NCBI GenBank assembly: GCA_014380365.1
Contig: JACMJZ010000029.1
Coordinates: 543,378 to 607,377 of the forward strand
Reading direction: 5' to 3'
DNA length: 64,000 nucleotides
From: Pyrinomonadaceae bacterium
GTDB taxonomy: Bacteria > Acidobacteriota > Blastocatellia > Pyrinomonadales > Pyrinomonadaceae
This document shows, piece after piece, positions 26,895 through 34,448 of this stretch (position 1 is its first letter; every line of letters starts with the position of its first letter). The position numbers and the translations under genes were made by a program. The notes below the pieces were generated by a model. That model worked only from the letters and a program-made list of their open reading frames with translations. It was not told the origin of the DNA and searched no databases.

Positions 26895-27801
26895 GCGACG
26901 CTTCCTCTAGCAGCCCGAGATCAGTAAGTACCTGGCGCAGAACGGCGCGGTTCTTTTCCTCTATCCGCACGAGCGGCAAGCGATAGTTTTCCTCAATCAG
27001 ATTCATCATGGCCAGACCAGCTTTGACCGGCCCGGGACTCGACTCAATAAAGTTTGCTTCCATCAAAGGCAGCAGGCGGTAGTGCAGCTCGCGCGCGTCT
27101 TCCCAGTTTCCTTCGAGGGCAAGGTTCACGAGGCGAGCCATCAGCTCAGGGGCTTCGTTTGACGCGACGGAGATCAAACCGTCGGCGCCCAGCGCGATCA
27201 TGGGAAACGTAAATGCATCGTCGCCGGAGAGTACGCAGAAGCCAGCGGGCCGTCCACGCAAAATCTCCATGATCTGCGCCAAATTTCCCGAAGCTTCCTT
27301 AACCGCGACAATGTTTTCGCAATCGCGCGCCAGCCGCAGCGTGGTTTCCGCCGAGATGTTGCACGACGTACGACCCGGCACGTTGTAAATCACAATCGGG
27401 ATCTCAACGGCTTCAGCAATCGCGCGAAAATGCGCGTACAACCCTTGCTGCGTCGGCTTGTTATAAAAAGGAGCAACTACAAGCACCGCATCAGCCCCGA
27501 GAGCCTTCGCAGTCTTCGAATTCTCAATCGCGGCCGCGGTCGAGTTGCTGCCGGTGCCGGCGATCACGCGCGCGCGATCACGTGCCAGCTCGATCGCATG
27601 CTTGATGACAAACTGGTCTTCCTCCTCAGTCATCGTGGCGCTTTCACCCGTCGTGCCGCAGGGAACAAGTAGTTTGATGCCGCCGGTCAACTGATATTCA
27701 ATTAGCCGGGTCAGCGCTTCTTCGTCCACCGCCCCGTCCGCCTTGAAGGGCGTAACCAGAGCGGTTGCGCAACCGCGCAGCCAGTCAATATTCATCGTCA
27801 T
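26881..27801 (-). CDS. dapA: 4-hydroxy-tetrahydrodipicolinate synthase
   Basis: 306 residues. It condenses pyruvate with aspartate semialdehyde. TIM-barrel family motifs: [21 protein letters not shown], the active-site tyrosine in [10 protein letters not shown] and the Schiff-base lysine in [12 protein letters not shown] start two codons downstream (ATG of MNIDW) is equally possible. It is 80 bases after dapB, with a strong inverted repeat between, and overlaps dapD at its 3' end. Confidence 0.94.
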   Translation of the reverse strand: MTMNIDWLRGCATALVTPFKADGAVDEEALTRLIEYQLTGGIKLLVPCGTTGESATMTEEEDQFVIKHAIELARDRARVIAGTGSNSTAAAIENSKTAKALGADAVLVVAPFYNKPTQQGLYAHFRAIAEAVEIPIVIYNVPGRTSCNISAETTLRLARDCENIVAVKEASGNLAQIMEILRGRPAGFCVLSGDDAFTFPMIALGADGLISVASNEAPELMARLVNLALEGNWEDARELHYRLLPLMEANFIESSPGPVKAGLAMMNLIEENYRLPLVRIEEKNRAVLRQVLTDLGLLEEASHATT

Positions 27802-27822
27802 GACAACACCTCAACAGGTAAT

Positions 27823-27862
27823 GATGAACGCTGAATTCTGAATGATGAATTCAGCGTTCATC
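27823..27862. repeat. Perfect 16-bp inverted repeat in the dapB-dapA spacer
   Basis: Arms GATGAACGCTGAATTC (27823-27838) and GAATTCAGCGTTCATC (27847-27862), 8-base loop, followed by a run of CATTCAT/TTCATCA repeats to about 27887. It could be an mRNA processing or attenuation hairpin within the operon, or a small repeat element. The downstream T-run is interrupted. Confidence 0.7.
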
Positions 27863-27881
27863 GTTCATCATTCATCATTCA

Positions 27882-28583
27882 TCATTTGGGCAGTATCTCA
27901 TCAATCACTTCACTAAACTCAAACACTCCTTTGCGGCCCACGATCCATCGGGTGGCAAACAACGCTCCCGCAGCAAACCCTGCGCGCGAACGCGCCGTGT
28001 GCGTCAGAGTGATCTGATCCGCGGCGGAATCAAAGCCCACGCGGTGCGTGCCTGGAATATGACCAGCGCGCGTGGATGTTATTGGAATATCAACCTTGAT
28101 GTGCTGGGCCATCAGCTCTCTCAGCTTCAACGCTGTGCCGGACGGGACGTCGCGCTTGCGTGAGTGGTGCTGCTCCTCCAGAAATGCCTCGTACTGATCT
28201 AACTGCGCCATCAGCTTCGCCGCCGGAGCAACCATCTTGTAAAAGACATTGACCCCGATAGAAAAGTTTGCGCCGTAAACAAGCGAGCCGTCGTGTTCCG
28301 CAACAATACGACGCACCTCGGCTTCGTCGTCCTTCCAACCCGTAGTTCCTTCAACAAGAGGAACACCTGCACGAGCGCAAGCTTCAACGTTTCTCGCGAC
28401 TGCGTTCCCAACCGAGAAATCAATTGCGACGTCATGACCTTTGAGCGAGGCCGCCAATTCATCAACTACACTCAGAGCCGAATCGCGCGAGGTCAAGATC
28501 GAACCAATCTCATCGCCCGCGGCCCGAGCCTGGCTCTCCACCAACTTGCCCATCGCGCCATGTCCAATCAAAGCCAGCTTCAT
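27882..28583 (-). CDS. dapB: 4-hydroxy-tetrahydrodipicolinate reductase
   Basis: 233 residues, shorter than the roughly 270 of proteobacterial enzymes but like other compact forms. Nucleotide-binding start LALIGHGAMGKLV; the DapB signature lies at EEQHHSRKRDVPSGTALKL, with the catalytic His pair and Lys. It reduces the dapA product with NAD(P)H. Its ATG overlaps the stop of the upstream peptidase-family gene by 4 bases (28580-28583). Confidence 0.92.
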   Translation of the reverse strand: MKLALIGHGAMGKLVESQARAAGDEIGSILTSRDSALSVVDELAASLKGHDVAIDFSVGNAVARNVEACARAGVPLVEGTTGWKDDEAEVRRIVAEHDGSLVYGANFSIGVNVFYKMVAPAAKLMAQLDQYEAFLEEQHHSRKRDVPSGTALKLRELMAQHIKVDIPITSTRAGHIPGTHRVGFDSAADQITLTHTARSRAGFAAGALFATRWIVGRKGVFEFSEVIDEILPK

Positions 28584-29632
28584 TGCCTCACCCCTTTTGC
28601 GCCTTCAGTCATTTGGTAGCGCTCTTCGTTACCGTCGGCAAGTAACGCTCGGGCCATCTGGGTGTAGTGATCAACTGCCGTGGTGAGTTCATGCTTCTCC
28701 ACCGATTCTTGATCGGTGTGCGCGTTCAGGATGGACCCCGGCCCCAGCAACAGCGGCGTACCCCAATTCGAAAGATAGGGAATGTCTGTGGTGAAACGAA
28801 CCGTGCATTGCTCGAACCCGGCAACCGTTTGCAAACGTATTGGCTCGTGTTCAGACAAGTATTCTATTTCCGCGCGTCCCGCTATTGCGTCGTTCAGCGC
28901 GCTCCGTACCGGCTTCGCCTCGCTCACCAAACGAAACTGCAGTACCGCTTCCGCCTCTTCCGGAATAACGTTAGGTCGTGTGCCGCCGCTGATCACGCCG
29001 ATGTTGCAGGTTGTCTCACCCAGTAACTCATCCGTGGGCCAAACACAGCTGCGAATATCTGCCAGGACGTCGAGAAGTTTTTCAATGGCCGACTCCCCTT
29101 GCTCCGGATAAGCCGAATGCGCCGCGCGCCCATGCGTCTTCAAAGTTAACCGGAGCGAGCCTTTGGTTGCGGCTGCCAGTCGATTGTCCGTCGGTTCGCC
29201 ATTAATCAAGAAAGCGGGCCGGGTCGCGGGCAGCTCCTCATTCGCAACCTGGGCTCCTAAGCTTCCCATCTCTTCGTCAACTGTAAATAGGAACCCAACT
29301 TGATTTACGCCTTCGCTTCGCAGACGCTCCGCAGCCATTATCTGCGCCGCGAGTATTCCCTTTGCATCACACGCGCCGCGGCCGTAGATGCGCGCTTCAT
29401 CTTCTGTGGAGACAATGAACGGAGGCACAGTATCCATATGTGTCGAGAAGACAATGTAAGGCGACTCCTCCGTGGTAGCGATTACGTTGAAACGGTCCGC
29501 GGCAACCGCCTGCATCTCGATGTTATAGCCCAAGCCTTCCAGGTACGCCTTCAAAAACTCAGCTACCGCCTTCTCGTCGCCGGTAACTGAAGGGATGTCG
29601 ATCAGCTTTCGTGTTAACTCAAAAAGATTCAT
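28580..29632 (-). CDS. dapE: M20-family deacylase, probable succinyl-diaminopimelate desuccinylase
   Basis: 350 residues. M20 metal ligands are visible: H and D in VFSTHMDTVPP, D in GACDAKGIL, the catalytic EE in VDEEMGSLGA, and a C-terminal His in ILNAHTDQESV. The M20 family contains DapE, ArgE and CPG2, which are hard to tell apart. Location between lysC and dapB, next to dapD of the succinylase route, favours DapE. It overlaps dapB by 4 bases, implying coupled translation. Confidence 0.8.
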   Translation of the reverse strand: MNLFELTRKLIDIPSVTGDEKAVAEFLKAYLEGLGYNIEMQAVAADRFNVIATTEESPYIVFSTHMDTVPPFIVSTEDEARIYGRGACDAKGILAAQIMAAERLRSEGVNQVGFLFTVDEEMGSLGAQVANEELPATRPAFLINGEPTDNRLAAATKGSLRLTLKTHGRAAHSAYPEQGESAIEKLLDVLADIRSCVWPTDELLGETTCNIGVISGGTRPNVIPEEAEAVLQFRLVSEAKPVRSALNDAIAGRAEIEYLSEHEPIRLQTVAGFEQCTVRFTTDIPYLSNWGTPLLLGPGSILNAHTDQESVEKHELTTAVDHYTQMARALLADGNEERYQMTEGAKGVRQ

Positions 29633-29670
29633 TCATCAATCTCAACATACCGCGGACATAGCCGAGTTTT

Positions 29671-29692
29671 CTGTGTCAGAGGACGCACAGAG
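29671..29692. repeat. CACAGAG-type short repeat
   Basis: CTGTGTCAGAGGACGCACAG in the 61-base gap between lysC and the dapE-like gene; same family as 5732-5759 and 33408-33498. Confidence 0.45.
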
Positions 29693-29693
29693 T

Positions 29694-31142
29694 TCAGCTT
29701 ACAACTTCGGCCCGGCCTTCAACTGCGCTTGCCATGCCTTTTGCAGTCGCATTCTCCTCGTCTGAAGTTTCAAAAAACTCCTGATGCAGCCTTCTCACCG
29801 CTTCCGCCGCGCGAGCTTCCTCAACCGCGAACGTAAGATTAATCCTCGACGCTCCCTGGGAAATCAACGAGACGTTAATGTCGCTAATCGTGGAGAAGAT
29901 GCGCGCGGCAATGCCCGGCGTGCTGCGCAATCCTTCGCCGACAATGCAAACTATCGCCCGACCTGATTCAACCGAGACCGTGCCGAATTCTTGTAGCGCT
30001 TCCACGATCGCCGGCAGCGCACTCGTGTCGTCGAGCGACAGCGATACGCTGACTTCCGAGGTGGTAACAACGTCTACCGCCGTACGATGTTTGTCGAACA
30101 CTTCAAACAAGGCGCGTAAGAATCCATAAGCACCCAGCATCCGCGCCGACGTTATCTGGACTGTCGTCACTCTAGTCTTGTGCGCTATAGACTTCACTGT
30201 CTGCGGCGACTTCTCCGTCTCCGATCCGACCAGAGTGCTCTCGCTTTGCGGCGCGCGTGAATTGCAGATGCGCACGGGAATGTCTCGCTCCACCGCCGGC
30301 TGAAGTGTTTTTGGGTGCAGGACCTTGGCGCCAAAGTAAGCGAGCTCCGCCGCTTCAGCGAAGGAGAGCCGGGGAATCGAGCGAGCGTTTGGCACAACGC
30401 GCGGGTCGGCCGTCAGCACACCGGACACGTCGGTCCAAATCTGAATTTCGTGGGCACCGAGAGCCGCTCCAAGGATGGCTGCCGTGTAATCAGAACCGCC
30501 GCGTCCGAGCGTCGTAGTCTGACCACCGGCTGTCGAACCGATGAAACCGCCCAGCACGGGAACGACTGACGAGTTGATTAGACTTTGCAGTTCTCGGCGC
30601 GTACTTGCCAATGTTTGACTCATCAAGGGCGCAGCCGAGCCAAAGTTGTCATCGGTGATGATGCATTTGCGCGCATCAACCGCTTCAGCCGAAACGTCTG
30701 TCGCCCTCAGAACCGCGGCTAACAGCGCCGCCGACAGACGTTCGCCAAAGGAAACGATTGCATCCTGATAATACTTCTGCCGCCCATTCTCACTGTCACT
30801 TTCGCTCGCGACTAGTCTTAGTAAGCCTTCAATCTCGATCCGGCTTTGCTCCAGCAACTGAGATATGCTCGCAGGTTCAGTGGAAAGCAATGCGTCGACA
30901 ACTTTGCGGTGTCGCGCGAAATGCGGCTCCAAACCTGCGACAGCGCCTTCAGCGTTCCCCTCTCTTGCATCCTGCACACTTGCCAGCAGCGCATCTGTGA
31001 AGCCGCTCATCGCGGAGACAACCACAACCGGACGCAGCCCCCGCTGGTCGTCAACCGCTCGCGCAACGATTTGGGCAACGTTCCGGAAGGCACCGGCGTC
31101 TTCCACGGACGTGCCGCCAAGTTTCAGGATTATCGGCTTCAT
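29694..31142 (-). CDS. lysC: Aspartate kinase
   Basis: 482 residues. It phosphorylates aspartate, the first step to lysine, threonine and methionine. The kinase part starts with the signature ILKLGGTSVEDA and contains the TLGRGGSDYTAAILG motif and the WTDVSGVLTADPR loop. Two ACT domains follow (about 310-460; TSARMLGAYGFLRALFEVFD and GIAARIFSTISDINVSLISQ), which usually bind lysine or threonine for feedback inhibition. There is no fused homoserine dehydrogenase. It is the first gene of the operon; no lysine riboswitch is recognisable upstream. Confidence 0.94.
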   Translation of the reverse strand: MKPIILKLGGTSVEDAGAFRNVAQIVARAVDDQRGLRPVVVVSAMSGFTDALLASVQDAREGNAEGAVAGLEPHFARHRKVVDALLSTEPASISQLLEQSRIEIEGLLRLVASESDSENGRQKYYQDAIVSFGERLSAALLAAVLRATDVSAEAVDARKCIITDDNFGSAAPLMSQTLASTRRELQSLINSSVVPVLGGFIGSTAGGQTTTLGRGGSDYTAAILGAALGAHEIQIWTDVSGVLTADPRVVPNARSIPRLSFAEAAELAYFGAKVLHPKTLQPAVERDIPVRICNSRAPQSESTLVGSETEKSPQTVKSIAHKTRVTTVQITSARMLGAYGFLRALFEVFDKHRTAVDVVTTSEVSVSLSLDDTSALPAIVEALQEFGTVSVESGRAIVCIVGEGLRSTPGIAARIFSTISDINVSLISQGASRINLTFAVEEARAAEAVRRLHQEFFETSDEENATAKGMASAVEGRAEVVS

Positions 31143-31200
31143 GCTGATGCGTTCAGTCTAGCACTTGCCCCCAGGCAATCTCATTAAATACAACCTATTT

Positions 31201-31297
31201 AACCGCAAAGGACGCCAATGTTTTCGCAAAGGACCGCCAAGAAAACCTTTGCGTCTTACCTTTGCGTAACTTTGCGTCTTACCTTTGCGCTCTTCTT
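31201..31297. repeat. CTTTGCG-type repeat block
   Basis: AACCGCAAAGGACGCCAATG ... then repeated CTTTGCGTCTTAC words (twice, with TTTGCGTAAC between) between the MATE gene and lysC. Same family as 24731-24822. Confidence 0.7.
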
Positions 31298-31323
31298 AGG
31301 TGACCGACCGGGAAATTCGATGT

Positions 31324-32814
31324 TCAGACAGCCTTTCCTTTCCATCTGCCCATGCGGAAGACGAGGGCGCTTACCACGGCCAGCGTTGAGAACGCGATCG
31401 TGATGGCGAGAAAGACCCCGCGTGGGCCAATGCCAAAACTGATTGCCAGGACGTAGGCGAGCGGGAGTTCCCAAAGCCAGAACACGAATAAGTTGATGAT
31501 GGTCGGCGTCCAGGTGTCGCCCGCGCCATTGAACGATTGCGTAATCACCATACCCCAGGCGTAGAAGAGAAAGCCGGCGGCAACGATGCGAAGACAATCG
31601 ACGCCGTAAGGGACAACCCTAGGATCAGTCGTAAACAATCCGATTATCTGTCTCGCGAACAAAACAAAAATCAGCCCCACGATGCCCAGGAAGATCATGT
31701 TGTAGGAGCCCGCGATCCAAACCGCGCGCTCGGCACGGTCCGGCTTATTAGCTCCCAACGCCTGACCCACCATCGTCGCGGCCGCATTGGACATACCCCA
31801 CGAAGGCAGCAGAGCGAACAGGATCACGCGAATGCCCACGATGTAGCCCGCGACTACGTCACTCCCAAAACTCGAGATGATGCGGACAAGGCCAATCCAA
31901 CTTGCCATGCCGATAGAGACCTGGAAAGTGGCCACGCCTGAAAGCCGCACCAGGCGCGCCATTATCGCCGGTTCGAAGCGGTAGTGATGGCGTCGAATAT
32001 CAAATCGTCCGTCTGAACGTAACAGCCGGCTGAGCGCGTACAGCGCGCCTGTGCCGCGTCCAATATTTGTGGCAACGGCGGCGCCCACGATGCCCAGTTT
32101 AGGAAAAGGGCCAAGACCAAATATGAAACATGGGCCGAGCACGATGTTGATGGCATTCGCCATCCACAAGACGCGCATTGCGATTGCCGCATCGCCCGCG
32201 CCACGGAAGATGGCGTTGATCATGAAAAGCATCATGATAGTGACGTTGCCGGCCAGCATGACCCGGGTGAATCCCACTCCACTCTCAACCACTGCCGGCG
32301 ACGCACCCATTAGCGAGAGTAGCTGCGGCGCGAAGGGGACGCCTATAACGGCAATGACTAACGAGATGATCAATCCCAGCGCGACTGCCTGGATCGCGAC
32401 GCGCGCGGCTCCGTCCGGATTATTTTCACCAACGCGTCGCGCGATCGTTGCCGTCACTCCAATGCTTAGACCTATGGCGAGCGCGTAAAGCAGGGTCAGC
32501 AACGACTCTGTCAGAGCCACCGTGGCCATCGCGTCAACGCCCAGGTAGGACACGTACTTGATATCAACGACGGCAAAGATGCTCTCCATGCACATCTCGA
32601 GCACCATGGGGATGGCCAGCATTATGATCGAGCGGCCAATGGGTCCTTTGGTGTAGTCGCGTTGACTCCCACGCAGTGACTCTCTGATGGCCGACCAAAG
32701 CTTCTGCGGTTCCTCGATGTCCCCGCCGGGAGCGCTTGACGCTCTTGCAGCTGGAGTTGAGTTCGCGGTGTCGGTGATTTCTCTTGTAATCGGTAAACCT
32801 TCGGAGTCCGGCAT
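31324..32814 (-). CDS. MATE-family multidrug/metabolite exporter
   Basis: 496 residues with about 12 transmembrane segments in two similar halves, as in all MATE transporters. After a polar N-terminus of about 60 residues comes the first half (SIIMLAIPMVLEMCMESIFA VVD... ) and the second starts near ARLVRLSGVATFQVSIGMAS. Typical words are DAMATVALTE, GAGDAAIAMRV and QALGANKPDRAERAV. It expels organic cations or drugs in exchange for Na+ or H+. Same direction as the lysine operon but separated by 181 bases with a repeat; probably independent. Substrate unknown. Confidence 0.92.
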   Translation of the reverse strand: MPDSEGLPITREITDTANSTPAARASSAPGGDIEEPQKLWSAIRESLRGSQRDYTKGPIGRSIIMLAIPMVLEMCMESIFAVVDIKYVSYLGVDAMATVALTESLLTLLYALAIGLSIGVTATIARRVGENNPDGAARVAIQAVALGLIISLVIAVIGVPFAPQLLSLMGASPAVVESGVGFTRVMLAGNVTIMMLFMINAIFRGAGDAAIAMRVLWMANAINIVLGPCFIFGLGPFPKLGIVGAAVATNIGRGTGALYALSRLLRSDGRFDIRRHHYRFEPAIMARLVRLSGVATFQVSIGMASWIGLVRIISSFGSDVVAGYIVGIRVILFALLPSWGMSNAAATMVGQALGANKPDRAERAVWIAGSYNMIFLGIVGLIFVLFARQIIGLFTTDPRVVPYGVDCLRIVAAGFLFYAWGMVITQSFNGAGDTWTPTIINLFVFWLWELPLAYVLAISFGIGPRGVFLAITIAFSTLAVVSALVFRMGRWKGKAV

Positions 32815-32934
32815 TGTTCTTCCCAGTTCAGTAATGGCGTGTCTTCGGTTTTTATATTAACTCAGAAAATGAGGTGTCGTTGGTTCAGCGCGGCAGGGCT
32901 GGGAGGTCCAGGTGAAAACTCAATCCCTCTCTAA

Positions 32935-32977
32935 TGGGACCGCGGGTTCTTACAAAAGGCGGAACCCCGCTGTCCCA
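32935..32977. repeat. Imperfect inverted repeat upstream of the MATE gene
   Basis: TGGGACCGCGGGTTC (32935-32949) can pair with GAACCCCGCTGTCCCA (32962-32977), one bulge, 12-base loop. It lies between the cupin stop and the MATE start; possibly a terminator stem without T-run or a REP-type unit. Confidence 0.5.
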
Positions 32978-33010
32978 CCAATGAGTTGACTTTGGATTCT
33001 ACAAGCGCGG

Positions 33011-33388
33011 TTATTTATCAGGCGCCCTGCCGAAATCATCCTCCAGACGCACGATGTCATCCTCGCCCAGGTAACCACCTCTCTGCACTTCGATGAAGAC
33101 GAGATTTGTCTCGCCAGGGTTTTCCACCCGGTGCGCCGAGCCCGTAGGAATATCTATCGCCTGCCCTGCTTCGACTATTAACTCGGCGCCATCGAGAGTT
33201 ACCTTGGCGGTTCCTTCCACTACAAACCAGTGTTCGGCGCGCTGCGCGTGCTTCTGATAACTCAGTCGCTTCCCAGGCAAGACCTCGATCCGTTTGACCT
33301 TAAAACCGTCTGCTTCATCAAGCACGGTGAAAGTGCCCCAGGGCCGGCGATCAAACTTTGGAGAGTTGTCGGTATCGTTTGCTGTCAT
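33011..33388 (-). CDS. Cupin protein of the mannose-6-phosphate isomerase type II family
   Basis: 125 residues forming one cupin barrel. RRPWGTFTVLDEADGFKVKR and LPGKRLSYQKHAQRAEHWFV are the signature of the C-terminal isomerase domain of GMP/PMI bifunctional enzymes, with metal ligands in Q-K-H-x(6)-H-W, and IPTGSAHRVENPG supplying the second motif. Stand-alone versions are common and may isomerise mannose-6-phosphate or bind a sugar phosphate. No guanylyltransferase domain is present. Sugar-related role is inferred. Confidence 0.85.
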   Translation of the reverse strand: MTANDTDNSPKFDRRPWGTFTVLDEADGFKVKRIEVLPGKRLSYQKHAQRAEHWFVVEGTAKVTLDGAELIVEAGQAIDIPTGSAHRVENPGETNLVFIEVQRGGYLGEDDIVRLEDDFGRAPDK

Positions 33389-33407
33389 TTATGTTCCTCG
33401 AACTAAT

Positions 33408-33498
33408 CTCTGTGCGTCCTCCGTGTTCTCTGTGCCTCTGTGGCGAATTCTTATTGACGATTGGCTCACCACAGAGACACAGGGGACGCACAGAGAAG
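33408..33498. repeat. CACAGAG-type inverted repeat pair
   Basis: CTCTGTGCGTCCTCCGTGTT (from 33408) to 33447, and CACCACAGAGACACAGGGGA to 33498, in inverse orientation, 18 bases apart, upstream of the cupin gene. Confidence 0.7.
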
Positions 33499-33543
33499 AC
33501 CGACATTAGGACTACGCAAGATTCCTATTGCTTATGAATCCGT

Positions 33544-34248
33544 TCAGCTTCCGGCTGCGGCACGGCGATACTTTACCTGCGGCCGCTTCTTCCTTTTCTT
33601 GCGCGACTTAAGGGGAATTGGCGCATATCGCCCGGTGCGTTCCAGATCGTAAATTGTATAACCCGTATCGAAGATGTCACCCAAAGGAATTGCACTGTCA
33701 ACGCTGTAGTCAAAAATTCTGCCGTCGCTGCGAACGTAAACCGAACCGCGTTTGCCTTTGAGATACTGTTCCGTAGTTAACAGCGCATACAAATGTTGAC
33801 GCGTGCCCAGCGTGCCGGTCGGGTGACAGGGGATGAATTCCTGTCCATCCGGCAGGCGATAAAGGTTCAACTCAAGCAGCACAGCGCGCCCATAACGCTG
33901 CAAGCGCGGTACAAAACCCTGCGGCAGGCCAAAGCGCTGTTTTGATGCAGCTATTGCAGTCCGAGAATTTCGTTTGGTAGTGGGCCGCGTTGTTGAGCCT
34001 CGGTTCTGCGCTGCCAGCGTCAGCGCATCGGCGAGGCTGTTCAATTCGCCGTCTTCAACGACGAGATTCTCAAACGAAGGATCAGTGTGCGCCAGGAATT
34101 CTCGGCAGGCATTGCGCAGGTCGTCCGCCCCGTCAAGCAATCCCTCGCTCATTTGTTTGAGCGTCGCCTGGCCTTTGTAGACAGCATCCACCTTCTGACC
34201 GTCGGTCATCTCGGCCCACAAATGATCGCCGATGCTGCCACTAGACAT
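33544..34248 (-). CDS. Protein of unknown function, basic C-terminus
   Basis: 234 residues, unrecognised. The N-terminal part (about 1-80) is acidic and helical, with no signal peptide or membrane segment. The middle is rich in Arg/Thr (GSTTRPTTKRNSRTAIA). The second half looks like a compact domain: LYRLPDGQEFIPCHPTGTLG ... LKGKRGSVYVRSDGRIFDYS ... DTGYTIYDLERTGRYAPIPL. It ends in a strongly basic tail (SRKKRKKRPQVKYRR), which may bind nucleic acid. Coding is supported by length and codon use; the start at 34248 lacks a strong ribosome site. No operon partner is obvious. Confidence 0.6.
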   Translation of the reverse strand: MSSGSIGDHLWAEMTDGQKVDAVYKGQATLKQMSEGLLDGADDLRNACREFLAHTDPSFENLVVEDGELNSLADALTLAAQNRGSTTRPTTKRNSRTAIAASKQRFGLPQGFVPRLQRYGRAVLLELNLYRLPDGQEFIPCHPTGTLGTRQHLYALLTTEQYLKGKRGSVYVRSDGRIFDYSVDSAIPLGDIFDTGYTIYDLERTGRYAPIPLKSRKKRKKRPQVKYRRAAAGS

Positions 34249-34348
34249 TTCAACGGCGAGTGTACTGAATTCCGTGAGGCTTGCAAGAAAGTTTTTCCCG
34301 GGCGAGAGTTAAGTATCCGATCAATGCCTAAGGCTTCAACGCCGGTAT

Positions 34349-34434
34349 TCTTTGCGTCCTTTGCGCCTTCTTGACGTTCTTTGCGGTAAACAAAACCGCA
34401 AAGTGCGCAAAGTCTGCGCAAAGAGTCGCAAAGG
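34349..34434. repeat. CTTTGCG-type inverted repeat pair
   Basis: TCTTTGCGTCCTTTGCGCCT ... TTCTTTGCGGT on the left and ACCGCAAAGTGCGCAAAGTC ... GTCGCAAAGG on the right, inverse complements around a short AAACAAA centre, between the YfhO-like gene and the unknown gene. Confidence 0.75.
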
Positions 34435-34448
34435 CCGGCTGGACAAGC

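Noticed and set aside
31143..31323. Possible lysine riboswitch ahead of lysC
   Set aside because: The leader is short and contains the CTTTGCG repeat; none of the conserved L-box helices or loops could be recognised.
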